DNA of 45,324 bases from Candidatus Methylomirabilota bacterium (GTDB lineage Bacteria; Methylomirabilota; Methylomirabilia; Rokubacteriales; CSP1-6). Position numbers and translations under genes: made by a program. The first letter of the stretch is position 1; every line of letters begins with the position of its first letter. Below are positions 23,451 to 31,671 of the stretch, piece by piece. The DNA is taken from the NCBI GenBank assembly GCA_036002485.1, contig DASYTI010000122.1, positions 1 through 45,324 of the forward strand. Direction: 5' to 3'. The notes beneath the pieces were generated by a model that had not been told where the DNA came from, searched no databases, and saw only the letters and a list, made by a program, of their open reading frames with translations.

Positions 23451-25163
23451 CTACTCGCCCGAGCGCGCGGCTTTGAGCAGCTCCCGCGCGTGACGCCGCG
23501 AGGCGTCCGTGATGTGCTCACCGCCCAGCATGCGGGCGATTTCCTCGACCTGGCCGGCGGCGTCGAGGGCCGTCACCGTGGTTTTGGTGGCACCCTTCAC
23601 CACGCGCTTGTCCACGAGCAAGTGGTGTTCCGCATACGCGGCGATGGGGGCCAGGTGCGTGACGCAGAGGACCTGCCGGCCGGCCGCCGTCTGCCGGAGC
23701 TTGTGGCCGACGGCGTCCGCCACGCGGCCGCCGATGCCTGCATCCACCTCGTCGAACACCATGCTCGGCACCTCCTCGGTCGCGGCCAGGATGGTCTTGA
23801 TGGCGAGCATGGTGCGCGAGAGCTCGCCTCCCGACACGACCTTGGCCAGAGGCTTGAGCGCTTCCCCCGGATTGGCGGAGAGGAGGAACTCGGCGCTCTC
23901 CGCCCCCCGCCCCCCGAGCCGCCATCCCTCGGGGCCGCTGGCGAGATCTTCGGCGCCCGCCACCTCGCAGCGAAGGGCCACGCGAAATCGGGCGTGGTCC
24001 ATGCCGAGCGTCCGCAGCTCACGCTGGATCATCCGCTCGAGCCGCGGGGCCGCCTCCGCCCTCGCCTCCGAGAGCTCGCGCCCCTCACGCTCCGCCGCCT
24101 CCCTTGCCCGCTCGACCTCGCCCTGCATCTCCTCGACGATGGCGTCGTGCCGCTCGATTCGATCGAGGGCGCGCGCGATCTCGTCGCGGTACGCGCTGAC
24201 GGCGGCGGCGGTCTCGCCGTACTTCCGCTTGATGGCGCCGACGGCGTCCAGGCGCTCGTCGATCAGGCGGAGGCGGTCCGGATCCATGACCGCGCGGTCG
24301 CGGAGGGCGCGGGCCCGGGCCACGGCGTCCTCGACATAGGCCTGGGCGCCTTCCAGAGCCTCGATGGGCGCGGCCACATCGGGATCGAAGCGCGAGAGCT
24401 CGCGCAGCAGAGAGGCGGCGCGCCCGAGACGGGTCCCGGCGGCCTGGGCGTCCTCTTGCAGGAGACCCATGACTTCCTGCAGGCCGCCATAGATCCGCTC
24501 GGCGTTCTGCAGTCGCCGGCGCTCGCCGCGCAGCTCGTCCTCTTCCCCGTCCCGGAGCTGGACGGCGTCGATCTCCGACAGTTCCCAGCGGTAGAGCTCC
24601 TCCTTCCGGACGCCTTCGCGCGCTTCGTCCCGGATGCGGGCGAGCTCGGATCGCGCGGTGTCCCAGCGCCGCCAGAGCGCGCCCAGCCGGAGCCTTGCCT
24701 CCTCGCAGCTGGCGAAGCGGTCGAGCAGGTCGAGCTGGCGGGCGGGCTCCATCAGCCGCTGATGCTCGTGCTGCCCGTGGATCTCGACCAGGAGATCGCC
24801 CAGCCGCTCGAGCAGTCCGGCGGTGGCCGCCGAGTCGTTCACGAAGACCCGATGCCGTCCCGATGGTGAAAGCTCCCGCTTGATGACGAGCTGCCCATCC
24901 GTGGCCCCGTGCCCGGCCTCGTCGAGAATGGCGGCCACCGGTCCGGAGGGGGGCACCTCGAAGACCGCTTCCACGGAGGCCGTCTCGGCGCCGGTGCGGA
25001 TGAGGTCGGCCTGGACGCGGGCGCCGCGGACGAGGAGGAGTGCGTCGATGACGATGGACTTGCCGGCTCCCGTCTCCCCGGTGAGCACGTTCAGCCCGGC
25101 GGCGAAGGAGACCCTCGCCTCCTCGAGGACGGCGAGGTTGCGGATGGTGAGCTCGCGCAGCAT
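23451..25163 (-). CDS. recN: DNA repair protein RecN
   Basis: SMC-like ATPase that acts early in double-strand-break repair. The 570-residue protein starts MLRELTIRNLAVLEEA, with Walker A LTGETGAGKSIVIDALL near residue 30. A central coiled coil spans about residues 155-370. The C-terminal half has the signature VVSGGELSRTMLAIK and Walker B PSMVFDEVDAGIGGRVA, followed by VLCVTHLAPIAAYA. Length and motif order match RecN rather than RecF or SbcC. It lies between nadK and secA. The nadK-recN adjacency occurs in many bacteria; here 82 bases separate them. Confidence 0.96.
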   Translation of the reverse strand: MLRELTIRNLAVLEEARVSFAAGLNVLTGETGAGKSIVIDALLLVRGARVQADLIRTGAETASVEAVFEVPPSGPVAAILDEAGHGATDGQLVIKRELSPSGRHRVFVNDSAATAGLLERLGDLLVEIHGQHEHQRLMEPARQLDLLDRFASCEEARLRLGALWRRWDTARSELARIRDEAREGVRKEELYRWELSEIDAVQLRDGEEDELRGERRRLQNAERIYGGLQEVMGLLQEDAQAAGTRLGRAASLLRELSRFDPDVAAPIEALEGAQAYVEDAVARARALRDRAVMDPDRLRLIDERLDAVGAIKRKYGETAAAVSAYRDEIARALDRIERHDAIVEEMQGEVERAREAAEREGRELSEARAEAAPRLERMIQRELRTLGMDHARFRVALRCEVAGAEDLASGPEGWRLGGRGAESAEFLLSANPGEALKPLAKVVSGGELSRTMLAIKTILAATEEVPSMVFDEVDAGIGGRVADAVGHKLRQTAAGRQVLCVTHLAPIAAYAEHHLLVDKRVVKGATKTTVTALDAAGQVEEIARMLGGEHITDASRRHARELLKAARSGE

Positions 25164-25245
25164 GCCGGCCGCTATGCTACGCCGCGAGGACAGCCGGACT
25201 CAAACTGTATCCCACCGGACACGCCAGATGGTTCCGACGCTACGT

Positions 25246-26103
25246 TCAGCGCTCTCCCCATTTGAGCTTGGTACGGAGCACCGAGAAGAAATGCTTCTGG
25301 GGGAAGCGAAGGAGACGGATGCGCGCGGTGGCCTGGCTGATGGCCACCACGTCGGCCTCCTTGAGGGCGAAGCCGACCTGGCCGTCCAGTGTCAACATCA
25401 CGTCCTGGTCCGACTGGAGGGTGACCTCGATCCGCTGATCCGCGGGCAGCACGATGGGGCGATTGGTCAGGGTGTGAGAGCAGATCGGCGTCAGCACCAC
25501 GGCGGGCATGGTCGGAAACACGATGGGCCCGCCGGCCGAGAGGCAGTAGGCCGTGGAGCCGGTGGGCGTGGAGATGATGAGCCCGTCGGCGCGATAGGCC
25601 GTGGCGAACTGGCCATCTACCGACACGGCGAGGTTGATGATCCGGCTCATGGCCGACTTGGTGATGACGACGTCGTTGAGGGCCGCGTATTCCGAGAGGC
25701 GCTCGCCCTGGCGCCACACCTGCGCGGCGAGCATGACGCGCTCCTCGATCACGAGGTCGCCGGCCAGGAAGGCCTCGAGGGCCGGGAAAAGCTCGTCCTT
25801 GGTCAGGGCGGTCAGGAAGCCCAGGCCGCCGAGGTTCACGCCCAAGATGGGCACGCCCAGGTCCCCCACGAGGCGGGCCATGGACAGGAGCGTGCCGTCG
25901 CCGCCCAGCACGAGAAGGAGATCGACCTGTCCCGGCAGATCGGGCTTGCGCGCCGTGGCCGCCTGCGCGTCCGGACAGAGCCCGGCTGTCTCCTTCTCGA
26001 GGACGGGCTGCAGGCCCCGCTCGGCACACCAGGCGAGGAGGCGGGCGACCACCGCGGCTGCATCTGGCCGATCGGGCTTGGCGACGATGCCGATGCGCTT
26101 CAT
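25246..26103 (-). CDS. nadK: NAD kinase
   Basis: Phosphorylates NAD+ to NADP+, the only route to NADP in most bacteria. The 285-residue protein has the diagnostic GGDGT motif (LLVLGGDGTLLSMARL) near residue 62 and NLGGLGFLT near residue 84. The substrate region includes NDVVITKSAMSRII and the Gly-rich STPTGSTAYCLSAGGP. Its start overlaps the tlyA stop by four bases, implying translational coupling with the rRNA methylase gene. The tlyA-nadK-recN order is common in Actinobacteria and several other phyla. Confidence 0.96.
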   Translation of the reverse strand: MKRIGIVAKPDRPDAAAVVARLLAWCAERGLQPVLEKETAGLCPDAQAATARKPDLPGQVDLLLVLGGDGTLLSMARLVGDLGVPILGVNLGGLGFLTALTKDELFPALEAFLAGDLVIEERVMLAAQVWRQGERLSEYAALNDVVITKSAMSRIINLAVSVDGQFATAYRADGLIISTPTGSTAYCLSAGGPIVFPTMPAVVLTPICSHTLTNRPIVLPADQRIEVTLQSDQDVMLTLDGQVGFALKEADVVAISQATARIRLLRFPQKHFFSVLRTKLKWGER

Positions 26104-26975
26104 TCCGGCTCGGGAGTCTCCACGGCACGAGTGATGAGCTCATCGAGATCGGCGGCGGTGCGCCCCGTGCGCGTCAGGTGGAGAAAGAACTCGCGATTGC
26201 CCTTTGGCCCTTTGAGGGGCGAGACCGCGACACCCCGCGCGTGCCATCCGTGGAGCACACAGTAACGCGCCACCCGCGAGACCACCGTCTTGTGATGGGC
26301 GGCATCCCGCACCACGCCGCCCTTACCCACGAGCCCCTTGCCGATCTCGAACTGCGGCTTCACCAGGGCGATGGCCTCGCCGTCGGGGGTGAGCACGGTA
26401 AACACGGGCGAGAGCACCTTCTCAAGCGAGATGAACGAGATGTCGATGGTGGCCAGACTCGGAGGGTCCGGGAAAGCCTCGGGGGTCAGCTGGCGCGCAT
26501 TGGTCTTCTCCATGACCACGACCCGCCCGTCGGCCCGGAGGGAAGCGTCCAGCTGACCCTGCCCCACGTCCACGGCGTAGACGCGCGCGGCGCCATTTTC
26601 CAGGAGGCAGTGCGTGAACCCGCCCGTGGAGGCCCCGACGTCCACGCAGACCCGGCCCTTGGGCTCGACCCTGAAAGCGGCCAGGGCATGGGCGAGCTTG
26701 TCCCCCCCGCGGCTGACGAATTTCTGGCGTGCCGTCACCTTCAGCTCCGCGCCGGGGGCCACGAGGACGCCGGGTTTGTCCACGCGCCGGCCGTCGACGA
26801 GCACCGCGCCCGCGAGGAGGAGCCGGGCTGCCTTCTCGCGCGTCGGGGCAAGCCCCCGGCTCACGAGCGCCACGTCGATCCGCTCCTTGACCTTCGCCTG
26901 CCCGCCCACGGGCGTGCGGCCCGGGGCGGGGCGCGCGGATCCAGGGTTCGGCTTCTTCGCGAGCGATTTCTTCAC
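26100..26975 (-). CDS. tlyA: TlyA-family rRNA (cytidine-2'-O)-methyltransferase / hemolysin-like protein
   Basis: Predicted S-adenosylmethionine-dependent 2'-O-methylase of rRNA. It is 291 residues from the GTG at 26975, chosen because AAAGGAG sits five bases upstream and the codon overlaps the preceding stop (GTGA). After a basic N-terminal tail comes an S4 RNA-binding domain at about residues 30-90 (RIDVALVSRGLAPTREKAAR), then an FtsJ-type Rossmann domain with CVDVGASTGGFTHCLL, YAVDVGQGQLD, and IDISFISLEKVL. The longer frame to 27212 has no homologous sequence and runs into the fusion gene. Methylation of 16S and 23S rRNA is known for mycobacterial TlyA; the target here is inferred. Confidence 0.92.
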   Translation of the reverse strand: MKKSLAKKPNPGSARPAPGRTPVGGQAKVKERIDVALVSRGLAPTREKAARLLLAGAVLVDGRRVDKPGVLVAPGAELKVTARQKFVSRGGDKLAHALAAFRVEPKGRVCVDVGASTGGFTHCLLENGAARVYAVDVGQGQLDASLRADGRVVVMEKTNARQLTPEAFPDPPSLATIDISFISLEKVLSPVFTVLTPDGEAIALVKPQFEIGKGLVGKGGVVRDAAHHKTVVSRVARYCVLHGWHARGVAVSPLKGPKGNREFFLHLTRTGRTAADLDELITRAVETPEPE

Positions 26976-29479
26976 GCAGGCTCCTTTCTCCAACCTGTGA
27001 TGCGTTCGCGATATTCGTCGGCCAGGCGCTGCGCGCGTTCTCGGTCCGAGGCTTCCGCGACGACATGAAAGGTGGCCCGGTCCGCATCGGGGATTGCCGC
27101 CACCCAGTCCTCGCCCATCTGCACACGGACGCCTTCGATCAGCTCCACCTTGCCGTGCTTGGTCGCCTCGATGAGCCGGCGCATCACGGCCCCCTTGCGC
27201 TCGTCCGGGCACGGAACCTCGATCCGTACCATGTGGCTCTCCGGTACCGCGCGGGTCAGCTGATGGAGGCGCACGTCCAGGCGGGCCATCATTTCGAGGA
27301 CCCGGACCACCGCGGACATGCCATCGAAGGCGGGGTGGAAGCTGGGAAAGATCAGGCCGCCCATCTCCTCACCCACCAGGGCCACGTCTGGAGCGAGGGC
27401 GGCTTCGGTGAGGGCGCGCGAGGTCCCGCGCGAGCGCGTGACCACGAAGCCGTGCTCCTCGGCCATCCGTTCCACGGCCCGCGAGGCGGTGATGGGGACG
27501 ACGATCCGACCGGGAGGACGCGTGCGCATGACGAGGAGGGAGACGAGGGCGAGGGCGAGGTCGCCGGGGAGGATCTCGCCCTTCTCGTCCACGAGGAACA
27601 CCTTCTCGCCGCCCGTGTCGAGGAGAACGCCCAGGTCTGCCCCCAGCGTCCGGACGATGTTGGAGAGCTGCTGGAGCGACCGCCCAAACTCCTCCGCGGT
27701 CTTCGAGATGCGCGTCTCGTCGAGGTAGGCATTGAGGGCGATGACCTCGACGCCGAGGGCACCCAACACGGCGGGGAAGATCGAGGAGGCCGCGCCGAAG
27801 GCGTAGTCGAGCACCATCTTGAGCCCCGCCTTGCGCACGACCTCGCGGTCGACGGATTCGAGCAGGCCGTCCCGGTAGCGGTCGGTCCCCGCGTGAGGGA
27901 AGGACAGCGTGCCGATCTCGTCCATGGGCGCCCGCTCGAAGTCCTCCATGAAGAAGAGCCGCTCGATGGCTTTCTCTCGATCGGGCGCGATCTCGAGGCC
28001 GCGCGCGTCAAAGAACTTCACGTCGGCGAGCTGGGGATCGTACGGGGACTTGCGGACATGGGTGCCGCCCGCCAGCCCCAGCGCCCCCACCTGGTAGCGC
28101 ACCACGGGGATGGGGGCTACCCCCAGATCCTGGACCTCCACGCCCACCGAGAGGAGACCGGACATGAGCGCGCGGTTGATCATCCGGGAGGCTTTGTGGT
28201 GGTCGCGGCTCGTGATCATGACCCGGTGGCGTCCGACCGTCGCTCCGAAGGCGGCTCCGAGCTTGGCCGCGAATTCCGGGGACAGCTCGATGTTCGCCAG
28301 GCCCGAGACCCCGTACCGCCCGAAGAGCGACCGGCTCCACCGCTCGCCCCACACCAGGCTCATGGCCAGGGTGGCGCCGTCCTCGACTTCCTTGTAGGGC
28401 CAGACCTTGACATTGGCCTTGACCACGCTGCCCTCCCCGATACGGCAGGAGTCCGCGATGACCACACCTTCGGCCAGGAAGGCGTTGGCGCGCACGATCG
28501 TCTTGCGCCCGATGACCGCCTCCTTGATCACCGCGCCGGCCCCGATCTCCACTCCGTCCCACAGGACGCTGCCCTGGATGTCCGCCCCGGCATGGACCTG
28601 GCAATCCGCGCCGATGACCGAGTTGCCCACCCGCGCGCCAGGGTCGATCTGCGCGCCTCGTCCGACGATGACCGAGCCCGTCAGTCGGGCGGAATAGTCC
28701 ACGCGCGCCCCCTCGCCGAGCCAGACCGTGTGTCCCGCGCCTTCGTGCCGCTCCCCGGGAATGTCCACCCCGACGGCGCCCTGAAGCAGGTCGATATGCG
28801 CGGCCCGGTACTCGGTCAGATCGCCTACGTCGCGCCAGTACCCTCGCGCCACGTGACCCCAGAGAGAGCGGCCGGAAGCGAGGAGAGCCGGGAACAGCTC
28901 CTTGCCGAAGTCGTACGGCCGGTTGGGCGGGATGGCTCCGAAGACCGAGGGCTCGAGCAGGTAGATGCCGGTATTGATGGTGTCGCTGAAGACTTCGCCC
29001 CAGGCTGGCTTCTCGAGAAACCGCAAGATGCGGCCGTCTTCGTCCGTGATGACGATGCCGTAGGCGAGCGGCATCTCCACCCGCGTCAGCACCATGGTCG
29101 CCTCGGCGCCCTTCGCTTTATGGAAGGCGACGGCCGCCTCGAGGTCGAAGTCGGTCAGGACATCGGCTGACATGACCAGGACGGGCTCGCGAGTCCCCTC
29201 GGCCGCGAAGCGGACAGCTCCGGCGGTGCCGAGATCGGCGGCGGGCGTGATGTACGTCATGTTCACGCCCCAGCGGCTCCCATCGCCGAAATGAGACGTG
29301 ATGGTCTCGGGCATGAAATACAGGAGGACAACCAGATCGGAGAATCCGTGGCGTTTGAGCAGGCGGACCGTGTGCTCCATGATGGGCACATTGCCCACGG
29401 GCACGAGCGGCTTGGGCACGTGCGCGGTGAGCGGTCGAAGACGGGTGCCAAAGCCCCCCGCCATGATGACGGCCTTCAT
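26972..29479 (-). CDS. Nucleotidyltransferase / left-handed beta-helix / phosphomutase-like fusion (mannose-1-phosphate guanylyltransferase-like)
   Basis: An 835-residue three-part protein. Residues 1-235 are an NDP-sugar pyrophosphorylase with the nucleotide loop MAGGFGTRLRPLT, KPLVPVGNVPIMEH and VMSADVLTDFD. Residues about 250-370 are hexapeptide repeats of a left-handed beta-helix (IDPGARVGNSVIGADCQVHA). Residues about 380-835 have the phosphomannomutase fold order, but both catalytic loops are altered. The phosphoserine loop TASHNP is replaced by GGTHVRKSPYDPQ, and the metal loop DxDxDR by LLDTGGEKVF. The N-terminal half probably makes an NDP-sugar (GDP-mannose or a glucose nucleotide) for envelope glycans. 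The C-terminal half may be regulatory or structural. Similar fusions exist in cyanobacteria and actinobacteria. It overlaps tlyA by four bases. Confidence 0.85.
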   Translation of the reverse strand: MKAVIMAGGFGTRLRPLTAHVPKPLVPVGNVPIMEHTVRLLKRHGFSDLVVLLYFMPETITSHFGDGSRWGVNMTYITPAADLGTAGAVRFAAEGTREPVLVMSADVLTDFDLEAAVAFHKAKGAEATMVLTRVEMPLAYGIVITDEDGRILRFLEKPAWGEVFSDTINTGIYLLEPSVFGAIPPNRPYDFGKELFPALLASGRSLWGHVARGYWRDVGDLTEYRAAHIDLLQGAVGVDIPGERHEGAGHTVWLGEGARVDYSARLTGSVIVGRGAQIDPGARVGNSVIGADCQVHAGADIQGSVLWDGVEIGAGAVIKEAVIGRKTIVRANAFLAEGVVIADSCRIGEGSVVKANVKVWPYKEVEDGATLAMSLVWGERWSRSLFGRYGVSGLANIELSPEFAAKLGAAFGATVGRHRVMITSRDHHKASRMINRALMSGLLSVGVEVQDLGVAPIPVVRYQVGALGLAGGTHVRKSPYDPQLADVKFFDARGLEIAPDREKAIERLFFMEDFERAPMDEIGTLSFPHAGTDRYRDGLLESVDREVVRKAGLKMVLDYAFGAASSIFPAVLGALGVEVIALNAYLDETRISKTAEEFGRSLQQLSNIVRTLGADLGVLLDTGGEKVFLVDEKGEILPGDLALALVSLLVMRTRPPGRIVVPITASRAVERMAEEHGFVVTRSRGTSRALTEAALAPDVALVGEEMGGLIFPSFHPAFDGMSAVVRVLEMMARLDVRLHQLTRAVPESHMVRIEVPCPDERKGAVMRRLIEATKHGKVELIEGVRVQMGEDWVAAIPDADRATFHVVAEASDRERAQRLADEYRERITGWRKEPA

Positions 29480-29565
29480 TCGGTGCTCTCCGCGGGGGTG
29501 GGTTGCCCGGGGATAGTCTCCGGGGCGGCCTGGGGCCCTTCAGAAGGATCACCGAGCATACGGAA

Positions 29566-29595
29566 AGTATAGCGGAAATCCCCGCCGAGACAGAA
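29566..29595 (-). promoter_or_regulatory. Candidate promoter for the nucleotidyltransferase fusion gene
   Basis: On the minus strand, TATACT at 29571-29566 is preceded, after 18 bases, by TTCTGT (29595-29590). It lies in the 117-base gap after the rhomboid gene and would give a leader of about 80 bases. The -35 match is modest. Confidence 0.35.
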
Positions 29596-29596
29596 C

Positions 29597-30328
29597 TTAC
29601 CAGGATCGACGGGCCCCGCCGCTCGCGGGGCGTCGCGGCTGGAGCGCATAGAGAAGCGCCATGCCCACCACAAAGCCTCCGATATGGGCAAACCACGCCA
29701 CGCCCGCTGCCTCCCCTGACCTGCTGCTCGCACTCCACGTCACCAGGCCATTCAGGAACTGTACGGCGAACCACAAGCCGAGCACGACGACGGCAGGGAT
29801 CCGGATGAGGCGAATGAAGAAGCCGAAGACGATGAGGGTCAGGACATTGGCCCGCGGAAAGAGGAGGAGATAGGCGCCCAGCACGCCGGATACTGCCCCG
29901 CTGGCCCCGATCATCGGCACGGTCGACTCTGGTCCGACGGCCGTCTGCACGAGCGCAGCGCCTACGCCCGATGCGAGGTAGAAGAGGACGAACCGGGCAT
30001 GCCCCAGGGTGTCCTCGACATTGTTACCGAAGATCCACAGGTAGAGCATATTGCCGGCGACGTGGAACAGGCCTCCGTGGAGGAACATCGAGGTGAACAT
30101 GGACACGACCGGCTGAGGAACCCCCGCGGGGGGCAGGCAATGGCCCGTGAGCCGGCAGGGTACCAGCCCGAACTCGAGGACAAAGGCTTGCGCGGCACGT
30201 GAGCCCTCCGCGGAGGCCATGCCCTGGAGCGATGCCTGGTAGAGGAAAATGAGCACATTGACGGCGATCAAACCGACGGTAACGAAAGGCGTCGAATTGG
30301 TCGGGACATCGTCTTTGAGCGGAAACAT
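29597..30328 (-). CDS. Rhomboid-family intramembrane serine protease
   Basis: Polytopic membrane protease that cleaves substrates within or near the membrane. The 243-residue protein has at least six hydrophobic segments, beginning VTVGLIAVNVLIFLYQ. The catalytic serine lies in IGASGAVSGVLGAYLLLF and the catalytic histidine in AHIGGFVVGMALLYAL. The family marker HGGLFHVAGNMLYLWIFG, including the conserved His and Asn, is also present. A loop between the first two helices carries three cysteines. It follows the M16 pair by 41 bases. Substrates are unknown. Confidence 0.9.
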   Translation of the reverse strand: MFPLKDDVPTNSTPFVTVGLIAVNVLIFLYQASLQGMASAEGSRAAQAFVLEFGLVPCRLTGHCLPPAGVPQPVVSMFTSMFLHGGLFHVAGNMLYLWIFGNNVEDTLGHARFVLFYLASGVGAALVQTAVGPESTVPMIGASGAVSGVLGAYLLLFPRANVLTLIVFGFFIRLIRIPAVVVLGLWFAVQFLNGLVTWSASSRSGEAAGVAWFAHIGGFVVGMALLYALQPRRPASGGARRSW

Positions 30329-30369
30329 CGGCCGGCCGGTCCTTCCGAGCGGCGGGGCGTGGGTCGCGA

Positions 30370-31671
30370 TCAGCGCGGCACAGGCTCGAGCCTCACCACC
30401 GTGGGCGATGCCAGGTAGGTCTTGGCCACGCGCAGCACATCATCGGCCGAGACGGCTTCGATCGCGCGAACGTAACGGTCCGCGAAGTCGTGGCCGACTC
30501 CGGCCGCTTCATAGAACGCCGCGTACCAGGCGAGGCGGGCATTGGTTCGTCGGTCGAGGGCGAACTGTCCGAGGAGGTAGGCTTTGGCCCGATCCAGCTC
30601 ACCTTCCGACACCCGCTCGCCGCGGATCCGCTCGACCTGTGCCCGCATGCCGTCCTCGGCCTTTCCCGCGCTGGCCGGCGCGGTGCCGATGAAGGCGAGG
30701 AAGAATCCCGGCTCGACGCGGGCTGGATAGAGCGCGCCCGTCGAGTAGGCCAGACCTTGCTTGTCACGGAGCTCGCTGAAGAGGCGACCGGCCATGCCAC
30801 CGCCGAGCGCCACCTGCAGAACCTTGACCGCGGCGTAGTCGGGGTGGCCGATGGGCGGGGCCAGAAAGCCGAGCATGATCTGCGCCTGGGCGGCTGGCCG
30901 ATTGATGACCAAGCGGTCGGGGGAGGCCGACGGGGCGCCCAGAGGCGCATCTCCCGTCTCTCGCTCCCGCGGCGCGTTCGCGAAGAGCCGAGCAACCTCA
31001 TCCACCGCTTGGCGGGCGGGCACCTGCCCGCTGATCGCGACGATGATGCGGCCAGCGCGATAGTAGCGATCGTAGTGCTCCACGAGAGTCTGCCGGTCGA
31101 GCCGCTCGACGGCGGCCCCCCGTCCGAGCGACGGGGCGCCATATGGGTGGCTCCGAAAAAGGCGGTCCATCAGCGTGTCGTAGGTGAGGGGAAACGGCTG
31201 GTCGAGTCGGTTCTTGATCCCGCTGGCGATGACCCGCCGCTCATTGTCGATCTCCGCCGGGGGCAATGCGGGATGGAGCGCCACGTCCGCCATCAGGGCG
31301 AGGAGCGACTTCCAGTGCCGCGCCAACGCCGTTCCCCTGATCTCGGCGTAGTCGGTGTCTCCCGACGCGCTGAGGCTGCCGCCCATGGCTTCGGCGGCCT
31401 CCGCGACATCGAACGCCGTCCGGCTGGTGGTGCCCTTGACGAGCACCTGCTGCAGCAGGTTCGTGATGCCAGCATTGTCTTCACGTTCCCAGCGGCTGCC
31501 GACCCTGACCAGCACAGAGACGGCCACCGCCGGCGTCGCCGGATTCTCCTGCACGAGGACGACGAGCCCGCTGTCGAGACGCTGGCGAATCCAGGTTGCT
31601 TCCGCGGGGGTCGCGACGGAGGAGGCTCCGAGAGCGGCGGCCATGATCGCCGCGAGTGCGGTGCGTGTCAC
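30370..31671 (-). CDS. M16 peptidase-like protein lacking the HxxEH zinc motif (inactive partner)
   Basis: Secreted or periplasmic member of the M16B (pitrilysin/MPP) family. From the GTG at 31671 it is 433 residues, with a signal peptide ending near ATPAEA. The two M16 domains are recognisable (LDSGLVVLVQENPATPAVAV, RLFRSHPYGAPSLG, then VLQVALGGGMAGRLFSELRD). Where the zinc motif HxxEH should lie, near residue 72, the sequence reads AGITNLLQQVL. It keeps the Arg and Tyr of SELRDKQGLAYST; known M16B heterodimers use such a pair from the inactive subunit to complete the active site. It overlaps the active M16 gene by four bases, so a heterodimer is the natural reading. The longer frame to 32172 is a shadow. 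Confidence 0.88.
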   Translation of the reverse strand: MTRTALAAIMAAALGASSVATPAEATWIRQRLDSGLVVLVQENPATPAVAVSVLVRVGSRWEREDNAGITNLLQQVLVKGTTSRTAFDVAEAAEAMGGSLSASGDTDYAEIRGTALARHWKSLLALMADVALHPALPPAEIDNERRVIASGIKNRLDQPFPLTYDTLMDRLFRSHPYGAPSLGRGAAVERLDRQTLVEHYDRYYRAGRIIVAISGQVPARQAVDEVARLFANAPRERETGDAPLGAPSASPDRLVINRPAAQAQIMLGFLAPPIGHPDYAAVKVLQVALGGGMAGRLFSELRDKQGLAYSTGALYPARVEPGFFLAFIGTAPASAGKAEDGMRAQVERIRGERVSEGELDRAKAYLLGQFALDRRTNARLAWYAAFYEAAGVGHDFADRYVRAIEAVSADDVLRVAKTYLASPTVVRLEPVPR

